A DNA stretch of 64,000 nucleotides from Actinacidiphila sp965342175 (GTDB lineage: Bacteria; Actinomycetota; Actinomycetes; Streptomycetales; Streptomycetaceae): positions 1 through 64,000 of the forward strand of contig NZ_CBDRBL010000029.1 of NCBI RefSeq assembly GCF_965342175.1, written 5' to 3'. The notes under the pieces were generated by a model, which worked only from the letters and a program-made list of their open reading frames with translations, had not been told where the DNA came from and did not search any database. Position 1 is the first letter of the stretch; each line of letters begins with the position of its first letter. Position numbers and translations under genes: made by a program. Positions 25,387 to 35,718 of the stretch are shown piece after piece.

Positions 25387-25695
25387 CTAGATGTGGGGGA
25401 CGTCATCGGGGATGTCGTAGAAGGTGGGGTGCCGGTAGACCTTGTCGGCGCTGGGGGTGAAAAAGGGATCCTTCTCGTCCCGGGTGGACGCGGCGATGTG
25501 CTCCGAGCGCACCACCCAGATGCTCACGCCCTCGTTGCGCCGCGTGTACAGGTCGCGGGCGTGGGTGAGCGCCATGCGGTCGTCGGCGGCGTGCAGGGAG
25601 CCGACGTGGACGTGGTTCAGGCCGCGCTTGCCGCGGACGAACACCTCGTACAGGGGCCACCCGGCCCGGGTCGTGCTGTCGCCGGTGGTGCTCAT
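25387..25695 (-). CDS. paaB: Phenylacetyl-CoA epoxidase subunit PaaB
   Basis: A 102-residue small subunit that links PaaAC heterodimers. The diagnostic start of the domain is WPLYEVFVRGKRGLNHVHVGSLHA, followed by DARDLYTRR-like HARDLYTRRNEGVSIWVV and the C-terminal DKVYRHPTFYDIPD. AGGAAGGAG lies upstream, and the ATG overlaps the paaA stop (ATGA). Confidence 0.96.
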   Translation of the reverse strand: MSTTGDSTTRAGWPLYEVFVRGKRGLNHVHVGSLHAADDRMALTHARDLYTRRNEGVSIWVVRSEHIAASTRDEKDPFFTPSADKVYRHPTFYDIPDDVPHI

Positions 25696-26675
25696 GCCAC
25701 GGCTCCTTCCTGTGCCCGGGCCGCCTGCTTGGCGGCGTGGGCGGTCGCGGCCTCGCGCACCCAGGCGCCTTCCTCGTGGGCCGAGCGGCGACGGGCCATC
25801 CGCTCGGCGTTGCAGGGTCCCTCACCGCTGATCACGCGCTGCAGCTCCGACCAGTCGGGGGTGCCGAAGTCGTGCCGGCCGCGCTCCTCGTTCCAGCGCA
25901 GCTCCGGGTCGGGCAGGGTCACGCCGAGCCTCTCGGCCTGCGGGACGGTCATGTCGACGAAGCGCTGGCGCAGTTCGTCGTTGCTGTGGCGCTTGATCTT
26001 CCAGGCCATCGAGGCGGCCGAGTTGGGCGAGTCGCCGTCCGGCGGGCCGAACATCATCAGGGAGGGCCACCACCAGCGGTCCACCGCGTCCTGCACCATC
26101 GCCCGCTGGGCCTCGGTGCCGCGCATCATCGTCATCAGCAACTCGTAGCCCTGCCGCTGGTGGAAGGACTCCTCCTTGCAGATGCGCACCATGGCGCGGG
26201 CGTACGGCCCGTAGGAGGAGCGGCACAGGGGCACCTGGTTGCAGATGGCGGCGCCGTCGACGAACCAGCCGATGACACCGACGTCGGCGAAGCTGAGCGT
26301 CGGGTAGTTGAAGATCGAGGAGTACTTCTGGCGGCCCTCGATCAGGCGCTGCGTCAGGTCCTCCCGGTCCACGCCCAGGGTCTCGGCGGCTGAGTAGAGG
26401 TAGAGCCCGTGGCCCGCCTCGTCCTGGACCTTCGCGAACAGGATGGCCTTGCGGCGCAGCGAGGGGGCGCGGGTGATCCACTCGCCTTCCGGCTGCATGC
26501 CGATGATCTCCGAGTGCGCGTGCTGCGCGATCTGCCGCACCAGCGTCCTGCGGTAGCCCTCGGGCATCCAGTCCCGCGGCTCGATGCGCTGGTCCCGCGC
26601 GATCGTGGCGTCGAAGTGCTCCTGGAGCGACGCCTGCGCGTCCTCCGGCGGCACGGTGGCGTTCGGTGTGCTCAT
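25692..26675 (-). CDS. paaA: Phenylacetyl-CoA epoxidase catalytic subunit PaaA
   Basis: A 327-residue diiron oxygenase that epoxidises the ring of phenylacetyl-CoA. Recognisable segments are EHFDATIARDQRIEPRDWMP, QHAHSEIIGMQPEGEWI, AKVQDEAGHGLYLYSAAETLG (an E..H iron ligand pair), ICKEESFHQRQGYELL (the second pair) and RWWWPSLMMFGPPD. ATG 26675 is preferred, with GGAAG nine bases upstream; a GTG six bases earlier is too close to that site. It opens the paaABCDE unit; an operator-like palindrome lies 18-35 bases upstream. Confidence 0.96.
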   Translation of the reverse strand: MSTPNATVPPEDAQASLQEHFDATIARDQRIEPRDWMPEGYRRTLVRQIAQHAHSEIIGMQPEGEWITRAPSLRRKAILFAKVQDEAGHGLYLYSAAETLGVDREDLTQRLIEGRQKYSSIFNYPTLSFADVGVIGWFVDGAAICNQVPLCRSSYGPYARAMVRICKEESFHQRQGYELLMTMMRGTEAQRAMVQDAVDRWWWPSLMMFGPPDGDSPNSAASMAWKIKRHSNDELRQRFVDMTVPQAERLGVTLPDPELRWNEERGRHDFGTPDWSELQRVISGEGPCNAERMARRRSAHEEGAWVREAATAHAAKQAARAQEGAVA

Positions 26676-26692
26676 CGTCACCAGCTTCCCCT

Positions 26693-26710
26693 ACCGACCA
26701 TTCGTTCGGT
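26693..26710. promoter_or_regulatory. TetR-type operator candidate before paaA
   Basis: ACCGACCATTCGTTCGGT. On the minus strand it reads ACCGAA-N6-GTCGGT, the same pattern as the site at 28052-28071. It overlaps the probable 5' leader of paaA. Confidence 0.7.
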
Positions 26711-26786
26711 TACCAGTCTGGCGGACTCCGCCGCCCCCGGCAAGCCCTGTGGACAACCGCGCACAGGGCCCGCCGGGGGGCGTCCG

Positions 26787-27992
26787 TCAGACCCGCTCCA
26801 CCAGCATCGCCACGCCCTGGCCGACCCCCACGCAGAGGGTGGCGAGGCCGCGGCGGCCGCCCTCGCGCTCCAGACGGCCGAGGAGGGTCAGCAGGATGCG
26901 GGCGCCGGAGCAGCCCAGCGGGTGGCCGAGCGCGATGGCGCCGCCGTCGGCGTTCACCCGCTCCTCGTCGAGTCCGAGGCGGCGGATGACCGCGACGGCC
27001 TGGGCGGCGAAGGCCTCGTTGAGTTCCACCGCGTCCAGGTCGCCGGTCTTCCACCCGGCGCGCCCGAGGGCCTTCTCCGTCGCCGGCACGGGGCCCAGGC
27101 CCATGACATGGGGCTCGACGCCGGCGGTGGCCGTGGTGACGATCCGGGCGCGCGGCGTGAGGCCGTACCGCTCGACGGCCTCCCGCCCCGCGACGACGAG
27201 GGCGGCGGCGCCGTCGGAGAGCGGGGAGGACGAGCCGGCGGTCACGACCCCGTCCTTGCGGAAGACGGTGCGCAGCGCCCCCAGCTTCTCCAGGCTGGTG
27301 GAGGGCCGCGGCCCCTCGTCGCGGCGGACCTCGCCGTCCTTGACGGCGACCGGCACGATCTCGCGGTCGAAGTGCCCGGCCTCCTGGGCCGCGACGGCCC
27401 GCTGGTGGCTCCGCAGCGCGAAGGCGTCGGACTCGGCGCGGGTGATCCCGTCCAGGGCGGCGACCTCCTCCGCGGTCTCCCCCATGGTCAGGGTGTCCTT
27501 GGCGGTGAAGCGCGGGTTCGTGAAGCGCCAGCCGAGAGAGGTGTCGTACACCTCGCCGGGCTTGGCCCACGGGGTTCCGGGCTTGGCCATCACCCAGGGG
27601 GCGCGGGTCATCGACTCCACCCCTCCCGCCACGACCAGGCCGGCCTCGCCGGACCGGATCGCCTGCGCCGCCGAGGCGACGGCGGTGAGACCGGAGGCAC
27701 AGAGCCGGTTGACGGTATAGCCGGGCACCGTGTGCGGCAGGCCGGCCAGCAGCACGGCGAGCCGGGCGACGTCGCGGTTGTCCTCGCCCGCCTGGTTGGC
27801 GGCGCCCAGGATCACCTCGTCCACGGCCTCGGCCGGGATCCCGGCACGGTTCACGGCCTCGCCGACCACGAGTGCGGCCAGGTCGTCGGGGCGCACGGAG
27901 GCCAGGGCGCCGCCGTAGCGGCCCTGCGGGGTGCGGGCGCCGTCGATCAGGAAGACCTCGTCCGCGGGGCGCGCGGGAAGCTGCTGGGACAT
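26787..27992 (-). CDS. Thiolase, probably the 3-oxoadipyl-CoA thiolase step (PaaJ/PcaF-like)
   Basis: A 401-residue thiolase. Nucleophile Cys lies in NRLCASGLTAVASAAQAIRS, followed by GGVESMTRAPWVM. Catalytic His is in GGAIALGHPLGCSGARI with the second Cys in ATLCVGVGQG, and VELNEAFAAQA is also present. Its place between the divergent paa divisions suggests the last thiolysis giving acetyl-CoA and succinyl-CoA; a general acetyl-CoA acyltransferase is possible. ATG 27992 has GAGGTGG six bases before it. It is 111 bases upstream of paaA on the same strand. Confidence 0.88.
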   Translation of the reverse strand: MSQQLPARPADEVFLIDGARTPQGRYGGALASVRPDDLAALVVGEAVNRAGIPAEAVDEVILGAANQAGEDNRDVARLAVLLAGLPHTVPGYTVNRLCASGLTAVASAAQAIRSGEAGLVVAGGVESMTRAPWVMAKPGTPWAKPGEVYDTSLGWRFTNPRFTAKDTLTMGETAEEVAALDGITRAESDAFALRSHQRAVAAQEAGHFDREIVPVAVKDGEVRRDEGPRPSTSLEKLGALRTVFRKDGVVTAGSSSPLSDGAAALVVAGREAVERYGLTPRARIVTTATAGVEPHVMGLGPVPATEKALGRAGWKTGDLDAVELNEAFAAQAVAVIRRLGLDEERVNADGGAIALGHPLGCSGARILLTLLGRLEREGGRRGLATLCVGVGQGVAMLVERV

Positions 27993-28051
27993 GCGTTCCA
28001 CCTCTTGACAGGCAGTTCGGCTGCTGGATTACCTTGGGCGTGCCGCACGCT

Positions 28052-28071
28052 AACCGAATGTTCGGTCGGTT
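28052..28071. promoter_or_regulatory. TetR-type operator candidate between thiolase and paaI
   Basis: AACCGAATGTTCGGTCGGTT in the 110-base divergent gap. It shares ACCGAA-N6-GTCGGT with the paaA site, so one repressor could bind both and control both directions. Confidence 0.75.
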
Positions 28072-28102
28072 CACAAGGGTGGTGACGCTCGTGAGGGGTG
28101 CC

Positions 28103-28512
28103 ATGGACCAGGCGCAGGGCCCGGCCCAGCACATGTTCGCCGCGGACACGGCGTCGCAGAGCCTCGGCATCGAACTCCTCGAAGCAGGCGAGGGGGCGGC
28201 CGCGCTCCGCATGACCGTCACGCCCGCGATGGTCAACGGGCACGGGATCGCCCACGGGGGCTACCTCTTCCTGTTCGCCGACACCGCCTTCGCCTGCGCC
28301 TGCAACAGCCACGGCCCCGTGACCGTGGCCGCCGGGGCCGACATCACCTTCGTCGCCCCCGTCCGGGAGGGCGACGAACTCGTCGCCCTGGCGAAGGAGC
28401 GCACCCGCTTCGGCCGCAGCGGCATCTACGACGTGACCATCCTGCGGGGCGAGCAGGTGGTCGCCGAGTTCCGCGGGCGCAGCCGCAGCATCGGGAGCAC
28501 GAAGGAGAACGG

Positions 28513-28516
<4 letters not shown>
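28103..28516 (+). CDS. paaI: Hydroxyphenylacetyl-CoA thioesterase PaaI
   Basis: A 137-residue hot-dog-fold thioesterase that clears dead-end CoA adducts in phenylacetate catabolism. Signature parts are QHMFAADTASQSLGIELLEA, TPAMVNGHGIAHGGYLFLFADTAFA (with the HGG motif and catalytic Asp in FADTAFA) and ADITFVAPVREGDELVA. ATG 28103 has GAGGGG four bases upstream; GTG 28091 is the alternative. Its stop overlaps paaK's ATG (ATGA). Confidence 0.93.
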
Positions 28517-29859
<1,343 letters not shown>

Positions 29860-29874
29860 CCGTTCCCGGCCCGG

Positions 29875-29898
29875 CGTCGCCGTGCCCGCACGGCGACG
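29875..29898. terminator. Stem-loop after paaK
   Basis: CGTCGCCGTGC and GCACGGCGACG pair over a very short loop. It lies 16 bases after the paaK stop and before the convergent gene at 30013. Confidence 0.65.
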
Positions 29899-30012
29899 GC
29901 CGAAGGAGCGCCGGCCGTCCGGCGCCGGCGCGTGGCACGGGGTGCTCCCGAACCACGCGCCCGTGCTGTCGGATCGGTCGGCCGGACGCCCGCCCGTGCC
30001 GCGTGACCGGAC

Positions 30013-32619
30013 TCACGCGGCGGGCACGGTCCAACTCTGGTTGCTCGAACCGGCGCAGTCCCAGATCTGCAGCCGGGTGCCATTGGCCGAACTCGGCCCC
30101 GTCGCGTCCAGGCAGCGCCCGGACGCGGGATTCACGAGGGCTCGAGAGGACGCGTCGTAGGCCCACTTCTGCGCGCCGGTGCCGTTGCAGTCGTACAGCT
30201 GCACCTTGGTTCCGTTGGACAGACCGGCCCCGGTGAGGTCCAGGCACTTGCCCAGGGCGCGGATGGAACCATTCGCCGTCATCGTCCACTGCTGGGCAGC
30301 AGAGCCGTTGCAGTCGTACAACTGCACGGCGGTTCCGTTGGCGCTGGACGCGGCCGCCACGTCGACGCATTTCCCGCCGATCCCGGTGATCGGCCCGGTC
30401 GGCCGGGTGCTTGTGTCCCCGCCGGACGAACCGCCGGCCGAGGAGATGATGTACAGGCTGTCGATGATGCCCAGTCCGGAGCCGTTCACCAGCTTGAAGG
30501 TGTGCTGCCCCGAGGTGAGACCGGTCTTCTCAAACACCACCACTTGTGACTGCCGGGGGCCGGAGGCTCTGAGATCAACGGTTCTCTGGAACTTCCCGTC
30601 GATGTAGACGTCGACGGTGCCCTCGTCCCCGTACCGCTCCGAGAGGTACCGGACACCGGTCCCGCTGAAGGTGTAGGTCGCGACCGCACCCGGCGTACTG
30701 GAGTGGTGGACGTCGTCGTTCAGGTCGCCCACCCCTCGGTTGGTGGCGTGATTCCAGTGGGTGTCGTAGGCGAGGGCGTCGTCGTTCACCACCGGCGAGG
30801 CGTTGCTCTGCCAGCTGTTGCCCGCCAGGGTGCTGGTGAAGTCGATGGAATTGTTAACGAACGCGTTCACGCCGGAACGCAGGTTCTTCGCCGTGTTGTC
30901 CGTGAAGGACCCCGTGCCGGCAACTCCGGCGTTCACCAGGATCGCCTGCTCGGCCGGACCATCGATCGTGTTGCCCGTCACCGTCGCGTTCACGCGCGCG
31001 CGATCGATGAAAAGGCCCGCGTGGAGAGCTCCACGCAGGGTGTTGCCGGTCATGGTGACGTTCGTGTACGCGTTCGCGAACCGTGAGGAAGCGGCTGGTG
31101 AGCTGATCCGCACGCCGTGCCGCGCACCGTTCCACCCGCCACCGCCGATCAACACGTTCCCGCTGATCGTTGCCGAGTCCACCGGGCGTCCCGAGTCGGC
31201 GTAGACACCGATGTCCATGGCGCTGTCCGACGAGACGCTGTTCACCAGGTTGTTCATGACCTGGACGTCCTTCCCGCCGGCGACCCGGATGCCGTTGGCC
31301 CACCAGGGCGCGACAGCGGTGTTGTCGAGGATCTTGGCGCCGACGATCTGGGGGTTGGTGCCGTCGGCGCCGGAATCGGAGTACGTGGCGAAGGAGTCGT
31401 CACCCGTACCGCGGGCGAAGCAGTTGCGGACGACAACGTTGTCGCCGCGCTTGTCAGCGGAGTTTCCGTTGTTGATGTTGAACCCGTCGCCATAGGAGTC
31501 GCTGGTACGGCTGTTCTCCATCAGGCCGTCGCTGCCGGAGAGCCAGTTGGCGTCGGTGTGCCGGGTCCATACCCGATTCACGTGCCATCCGAGCGCGCCC
31601 ATGCTCTGGATGCCGTAGTCGGCCCCCCCGCCCGTACCCCGCCATACGGCGTTCCCGTCGATCTGCAGGTCACTCAGGTCGGTGCCCGAGCCCACCAGAA
31701 CCTGGGACCGCCATCCGGCCGGAGAGGGCAGTGGGACCTTGTGGTAAAGCGTGGTGTACCACATGCCGGCGCCCTCGACCGTCACACCTGTGAAGTCCAG
31801 CGTCGCGGACACCAGGCTGCTCGTGAGGTATGTGCCCGCCGGGATCCACACCGGTCGGCCCTGCGCCCGGGCCGCGTTCACCGTGTTCTGGATCGCGGCG
31901 GTCGAGTCCTTGGTGGACGTCGGGTCCGCTCCGAAGTCGACGACCGACAGTGCCTCGCCCGGCTGGTTAAGCGCCGGTCCGACGTTCTCCAGATCGACCG
32001 AGTCGATGTCGTACACGGCGGCCGTGTTGCCGGAGTCCTTGCGCAACGTGATGCTGCTTCCCGCTGGGATGGGATCACCCGTGACCCAGACCGGGAAGTC
32101 GTTGTAGAAGTGGAACGGCATGCCCCCGCCATGGGGGTCGTCGAGGTTGGTGCTTCCGTTGCGGTAGTTCCATGCCTGAGCCGAACTCAGGGTGATCGGC
32201 TGACGGTAGACACCGTCCACATACAGGTTTACCGTGGCCTTGAGGCCGCCGCCGTTCAGAGCGTCGGGTATCGAGGCACGCACCACAAGGGTGTTGGCCT
32301 GCTCGCCCGACGCATTCCGAATCGACACCGAGTCGCCGGTGTTCGTCAGTTCGACAAGGGCGTAGCCCGAGGCCTCGGTCTCGATCGTGGCGGCGGTGGG
32401 CGCCCTTTCTCCCGCCGTGAGGTGGCGCATGCGGGCACCACCGCCCAGCGTTCCGGACTCGGCCTCGACGGTCGTGAAGGGCGTTGCCGCCCCGGCCGGT
32501 TGATCTGCCTGCGCGGCGGCATGTGCCTGGCTTCCGGAGCCAGGGGAGACTCCCAGGACACTGGCAAGGAGCAACGCGGCCCCGAGCAGCGGCAGCACGG
32601 TTCTTCGGGCGCTGTGCAT
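30013..32619 (-). CDS. Secreted beta-helix polysaccharide hydrolase/lyase with CBM and ricin-type lectin domains
   Basis: An 868-residue secreted protein. The signal peptide ends near residue 35 (SQAHAAA). A CBM35-like domain spans about 45-215 (FTTVEAESGTLGGGA, DIDSVDLENV). A right-handed beta-helix of the pectate lyase superfamily spans about 225-600 (SVVDFGADPTSTKDSTAAIQ, GRPVWIPAGTYLTSS, repeated GNT/GNV turns). A beta-sandwich module lies at 630-710. A ricin B lectin at about 725-868 has three repeats ending QQW, QKW and QSW. The layout resembles GH87-type alpha-1,3-glucanases (mycodextranases), but other lyases or hydrolases share it. GGAGAG six bases upstream fixes ATG 32619. Confidence 0.82.
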   Translation of the reverse strand: MHSARRTVLPLLGAALLLASVLGVSPGSGSQAHAAAQADQPAGAATPFTTVEAESGTLGGGARMRHLTAGERAPTAATIETEASGYALVELTNTGDSVSIRNASGEQANTLVVRASIPDALNGGGLKATVNLYVDGVYRQPITLSSAQAWNYRNGSTNLDDPHGGGMPFHFYNDFPVWVTGDPIPAGSSITLRKDSGNTAAVYDIDSVDLENVGPALNQPGEALSVVDFGADPTSTKDSTAAIQNTVNAARAQGRPVWIPAGTYLTSSLVSATLDFTGVTVEGAGMWYTTLYHKVPLPSPAGWRSQVLVGSGTDLSDLQIDGNAVWRGTGGGADYGIQSMGALGWHVNRVWTRHTDANWLSGSDGLMENSRTSDSYGDGFNINNGNSADKRGDNVVVRNCFARGTGDDSFATYSDSGADGTNPQIVGAKILDNTAVAPWWANGIRVAGGKDVQVMNNLVNSVSSDSAMDIGVYADSGRPVDSATISGNVLIGGGGWNGARHGVRISSPAASSRFANAYTNVTMTGNTLRGALHAGLFIDRARVNATVTGNTIDGPAEQAILVNAGVAGTGSFTDNTAKNLRSGVNAFVNNSIDFTSTLAGNSWQSNASPVVNDDALAYDTHWNHATNRGVGDLNDDVHHSSTPGAVATYTFSGTGVRYLSERYGDEGTVDVYIDGKFQRTVDLRASGPRQSQVVVFEKTGLTSGQHTFKLVNGSGLGIIDSLYIISSAGGSSGGDTSTRPTGPITGIGGKCVDVAAASSANGTAVQLYDCNGSAAQQWTMTANGSIRALGKCLDLTGAGLSNGTKVQLYDCNGTGAQKWAYDASSRALVNPASGRCLDATGPSSANGTRLQIWDCAGSSNQSWTVPAA

Positions 32620-33087
32620 GTCATCTCTCCGTGTGGTGCGTGTTGAGCTGAGCCTGCCGATCCTACGTCGTCGACCGGTCTCCTCGCGAAGTCGCCCTGC
32701 GGTGAGGGACTTCGCAGGGTCGTCACGCCGCGTCGACCGGAAGTCGGCGCCTCCCGCGCACGTCGTCCTCAGCAAATCCGTCGCTCACTTCGGGCCACCC
32801 GGCCGCACGTCGTTCAAAAGCGGCGTGGCGACCGCACCACACACCGCAGGTCCTCATCCGCGACGCCAAGTGCAGCACCCAGCCCCCGTGAGCCGTGGTG
32901 AGGAGCGGGTGCCGATGCGACCGCCCGGACGCCGGCTGAGGGGGCATGCAGAAGACGTCCGTCGTCGCCTACGGTGAGGCCCCATCAAGGGGGCACGCCG
33001 GGTTCTCCGGTCCATGTCGAACGACAACCACGGGAGAACGAGGGTTGTACGGACTTGCCGCCTCGACTCCACAGGTGCGGCTGCACT
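32620..33087. other. 468-base intergenic region, no gene
   Basis: This is the upstream region of the beta-helix gene and the downstream flank of the esterase. On the minus strand a TAGGAT lies about 50 bases before the beta-helix start but has no good -35. No LacI-type CGAA/TTCG palindrome was found, so co-control with the xylobiose operon is not evident. Confidence 0.5.
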
Positions 33088-34062
33088 TCACGCTGCCCTC
33101 AAGAGCGCGCGGAAGAAGGCGAGGGCTCGCTCGCCGTCCTCCATCCCGCCGCCCTCGTGGCCGTTCCAGGGCCAGACGTCGATCTCCTTGGGGCCCGCGT
33201 ACGCGTTGTATGCCGCGAAGACCGTCGAGGGCGGTGTGATCTCGTCCATCAGCGCCGCGGAGAAGCGGGCCGGGATCCTGGCGCGAGCGGCGAAGTTGAC
33301 GCCGTCGAAGTACGAGAGGGTACGCATGGCCCGCCCGGCGCCGCCGCGGTGGACGGCCAGGTAGCGGCCGATCTCGCGGTACGGGTCCGCGTCCGTGACC
33401 ACCGCGGCCCGGGGGAAGTCGCACAGGAAGGGGACGTGTGCCACCAGGGCGTGGACCTCGGGGGCGAGGGCGGCGACGGCGAGCGCGGTGCCGCCGCCCT
33501 GGCTCGCGCCGAGGACCGCGATCCGTCCGGGGTCCACCGAGGGCAGCGTGCGGACGGCGTCCACGGCGCGGAAGGCGTCCGTGAACAGGCGGCGGTAGTA
33601 GTACGTGCGGGGGTCGTCGATGCCGCGGGTCATCATCCCGGGGGCCTGCGGGCCCGTGGTGCCGGAGTCGGGCGTGTCGCCGCGGCTCCAGCCCGAGCCC
33701 TGGCCGCGGGTGTCCATGTGGAAGTGGGCGAAACCGGCGGACGCCCAGAACAGGTTGTCCAGCGCGTGTCCCCGGCCGCCGCCGTAGCCGACGTACTGGA
33801 CGACCGCGGGAAGCGGCCCCTCTGCCTCGTCCGGCAGCCGCAGCCAGGCCCGTACCGGTTCACCGCCGAAACCGGGGAAGGTGACGTCGAAGACGCGCAC
33901 CGTGCGCAGCCGCGGACCGGCCGCGGGCGTGACGCTGACGGCGGCGGTCCCGGCGGCACGCGACTCGGCGAGCGTCGAACGCCAGAAGTCGTCGAAGTCG
34001 GCGGGCGCGGTCTGGGCGCTGCGGTACTCGCGCAGTTCGCCCTCGGGGAGGTCGGTGAACAA
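33088..34062 (-). CDS. Acetylxylan esterase / cephalosporin-C deacetylase family
   Basis: A 324-residue alpha/beta hydrolase of carbohydrate esterase family 7 (AXE1). Features are FTDLPEGELREYRSAQTAP at the start, RGQGSGWSRGDTPD, nucleophile Ser in VLGASQGGGTAL, and Asp/His in DEITPPSTVFAAYNA and WPWNGHEGG. It removes acetyl groups from xylan fragments or xylo-oligosaccharides; no signal peptide, so it acts inside. TTG 34062 with GGAG six bases upstream is the only supported start. A CTG overlapping the GH43 stop stands where a GTGA start would be expected. It is last gene of the xylobiose operon. Confidence 0.88.
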   Translation of the reverse strand: MFTDLPEGELREYRSAQTAPADFDDFWRSTLAESRAAGTAAVSVTPAAGPRLRTVRVFDVTFPGFGGEPVRAWLRLPDEAEGPLPAVVQYVGYGGGRGHALDNLFWASAGFAHFHMDTRGQGSGWSRGDTPDSGTTGPQAPGMMTRGIDDPRTYYYRRLFTDAFRAVDAVRTLPSVDPGRIAVLGASQGGGTALAVAALAPEVHALVAHVPFLCDFPRAAVVTDADPYREIGRYLAVHRGGAGRAMRTLSYFDGVNFAARARIPARFSAALMDEITPPSTVFAAYNAYAGPKEIDVWPWNGHEGGGMEDGERALAFFRALLRAA

Positions 34063-34076
34063 CAGCGGCTCCGTGG

Positions 34077-35718
34077 TCAGGGGGCGAGCGGCCGGTAGTC
34101 GAACCAGTCGACGTCGGCGACGGTGGTGGAGGGGGCGTGGTGAGCGGTGGCGTACGGGCCGAGCCAGACGCCGAGGAAACCACCCGCGCGGGGCGAGCTG
34201 AGGAATCCGCCGTCCACGGCGGCCAGTTCGGTCTCCGCGTCGCCGCCCGCGCCCGCGGGGGCGTAGCGCAGCCCGTAGCGCTGGCCCTCGGCATGGATGC
34301 GCAGCACCACGGGCCCGGCGGGCAACGGCGCCTGCGCCACAAGGCGTTGCTCACCGCCGGTACGGACCGCGGCGAGCACGCGGCGCCCGCCGCGGCCGTC
34401 GCCGGCGACCGCGAGCACCAGATGGTCCGCCTCGGACTGCCGGACGGCGAGCCCGGCCCACTCCTGCGCCGTCCGGGGCGCCACATCAAGGAGCGCGGCC
34501 ACGCTGACGTCCTGGTGCTGCTGGCGCCGGCCGAGGAAGCACGGGGTGCCGACCTCGGCGAGCGTGGCGGGACCGAGCGGCAGCCGGAGCCAGCCGGGGC
34601 GTGCGGTCAGCGACCAGAAGGGCTCCCCGGTGCGCACCTGGTTCCACCGCGGGTCCAGGCGGGGACCGTCGTAGTCGTCGCGGAACGGCTCCTCGTGCGG
34701 CGGCCCGGCGGCGGCCCCGCCGGAAACCGCCTGCGCGGCGGCGGCCACCGCGGGCGGGCGGAAGGGGCCGAGCGTGGTGCCGACACCAGGCGCGAAGAGC
34801 GGCCAGCCGTCCTCCCAGCGCACCGGGACGAGGAAGGTCTCCCGCCCGAGGTTGGGGTGGTAGCCGCCGTACGGGCGGCTGCCGAGCAGCACGGCCCACC
34901 ACTCCCCCGACGCCGTTCGCACCAGGTCGGCGTGGCCGACGCCGACCACGGGGAAGTCGCGGCCCAGGTGGCGGTGGGTGAACACCGGGTTGGCCGGGTT
35001 GCCGGTGTACGGGCCGGTGACGTGCTCGGCGCGGGCGACGCTGACGGCGTGACGGTGCTCGGTGCCGCCCCTCCGCCGCCAGCAGGTAGTAGCGGCCGTC
35101 CACCTTGTACAGGTGCGGCCCCTCGGCCCACACGGCGCCGTGCAGCGCGCCGCGCCACAGCAGGTGCTCGGGTCCGGTGAGGGCCAGCGCCGCCGTGTCG
35201 AACTCCCGCAGCCAGACGTCGGTCTGCCCCTCCCACGCGCCCGGCTCGGCGAGCCGTGTGCCGGTGCACCAGGCGCGGCCGTCGTCGTCGAAGAACAGGG
35301 AGGGGTCGATACCGGGTGCGTCGTCCAGCCACACCGGATCGCTCCAGGGCCCGGCGGGGTCGGTGGCGGTGACGACGAAGGTGCCGCCCCGTCCGCTGCC
35401 GCCGACGAGGGTGGTCACGACGTAGAACCGGCCCTGGTGGTGCCGGATGGTCGCGGCGAAGACGCCCTCGGAGGACACCACGGAGGCGAGGTCCACCTGC
35501 GAGGTGCGGGTGAGGACGTGCCCCACCGGCGTCCAGTGGACCAGGTCGCGGCTGTGGAACACCGGGATGCCCGGGAAGTACTCGAAGGTCGAGGTGACCA
35601 GATAGTAGTCCGCCCCGACCCGGCAGACGCTCGGGTCGGGATGGCAGCCCGGCAGGACGGGGTTGGCGACGTTCTCCGACGACACGGCCGCCTCCGCCGT
35701 CCCTTCGGGCAGGCTCAC
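34077..35718 (-). pseudogene. GH43 beta-xylosidase/arabinofuranosidase with one-base frameshift
   Basis: Residues 1-215 read as a GH43 catalytic domain: GCHPDPSVCRVGADYYLVTS with general-base Asp28, GIDPSLFFDDDGRAW, and WAEGPHLYKVDGRYYLL with the acid Glu. After LLAAEGG the frame shifts at a run of four C (plus strand 35068-35071). An extra base separates it from TEHRHAVSVAR and the rest, which continues as NPVFTHRHLGRDFPVVGVGHADLV through the C-terminal beta-sandwich (EEPFRDDYDGPRLDPRWNQVR) to the end. One base removed restores a protein of about 546 residues. GTG start overlaps the bxlA stop. Either a sequencing error or a recent inactivation. Confidence 0.88.
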
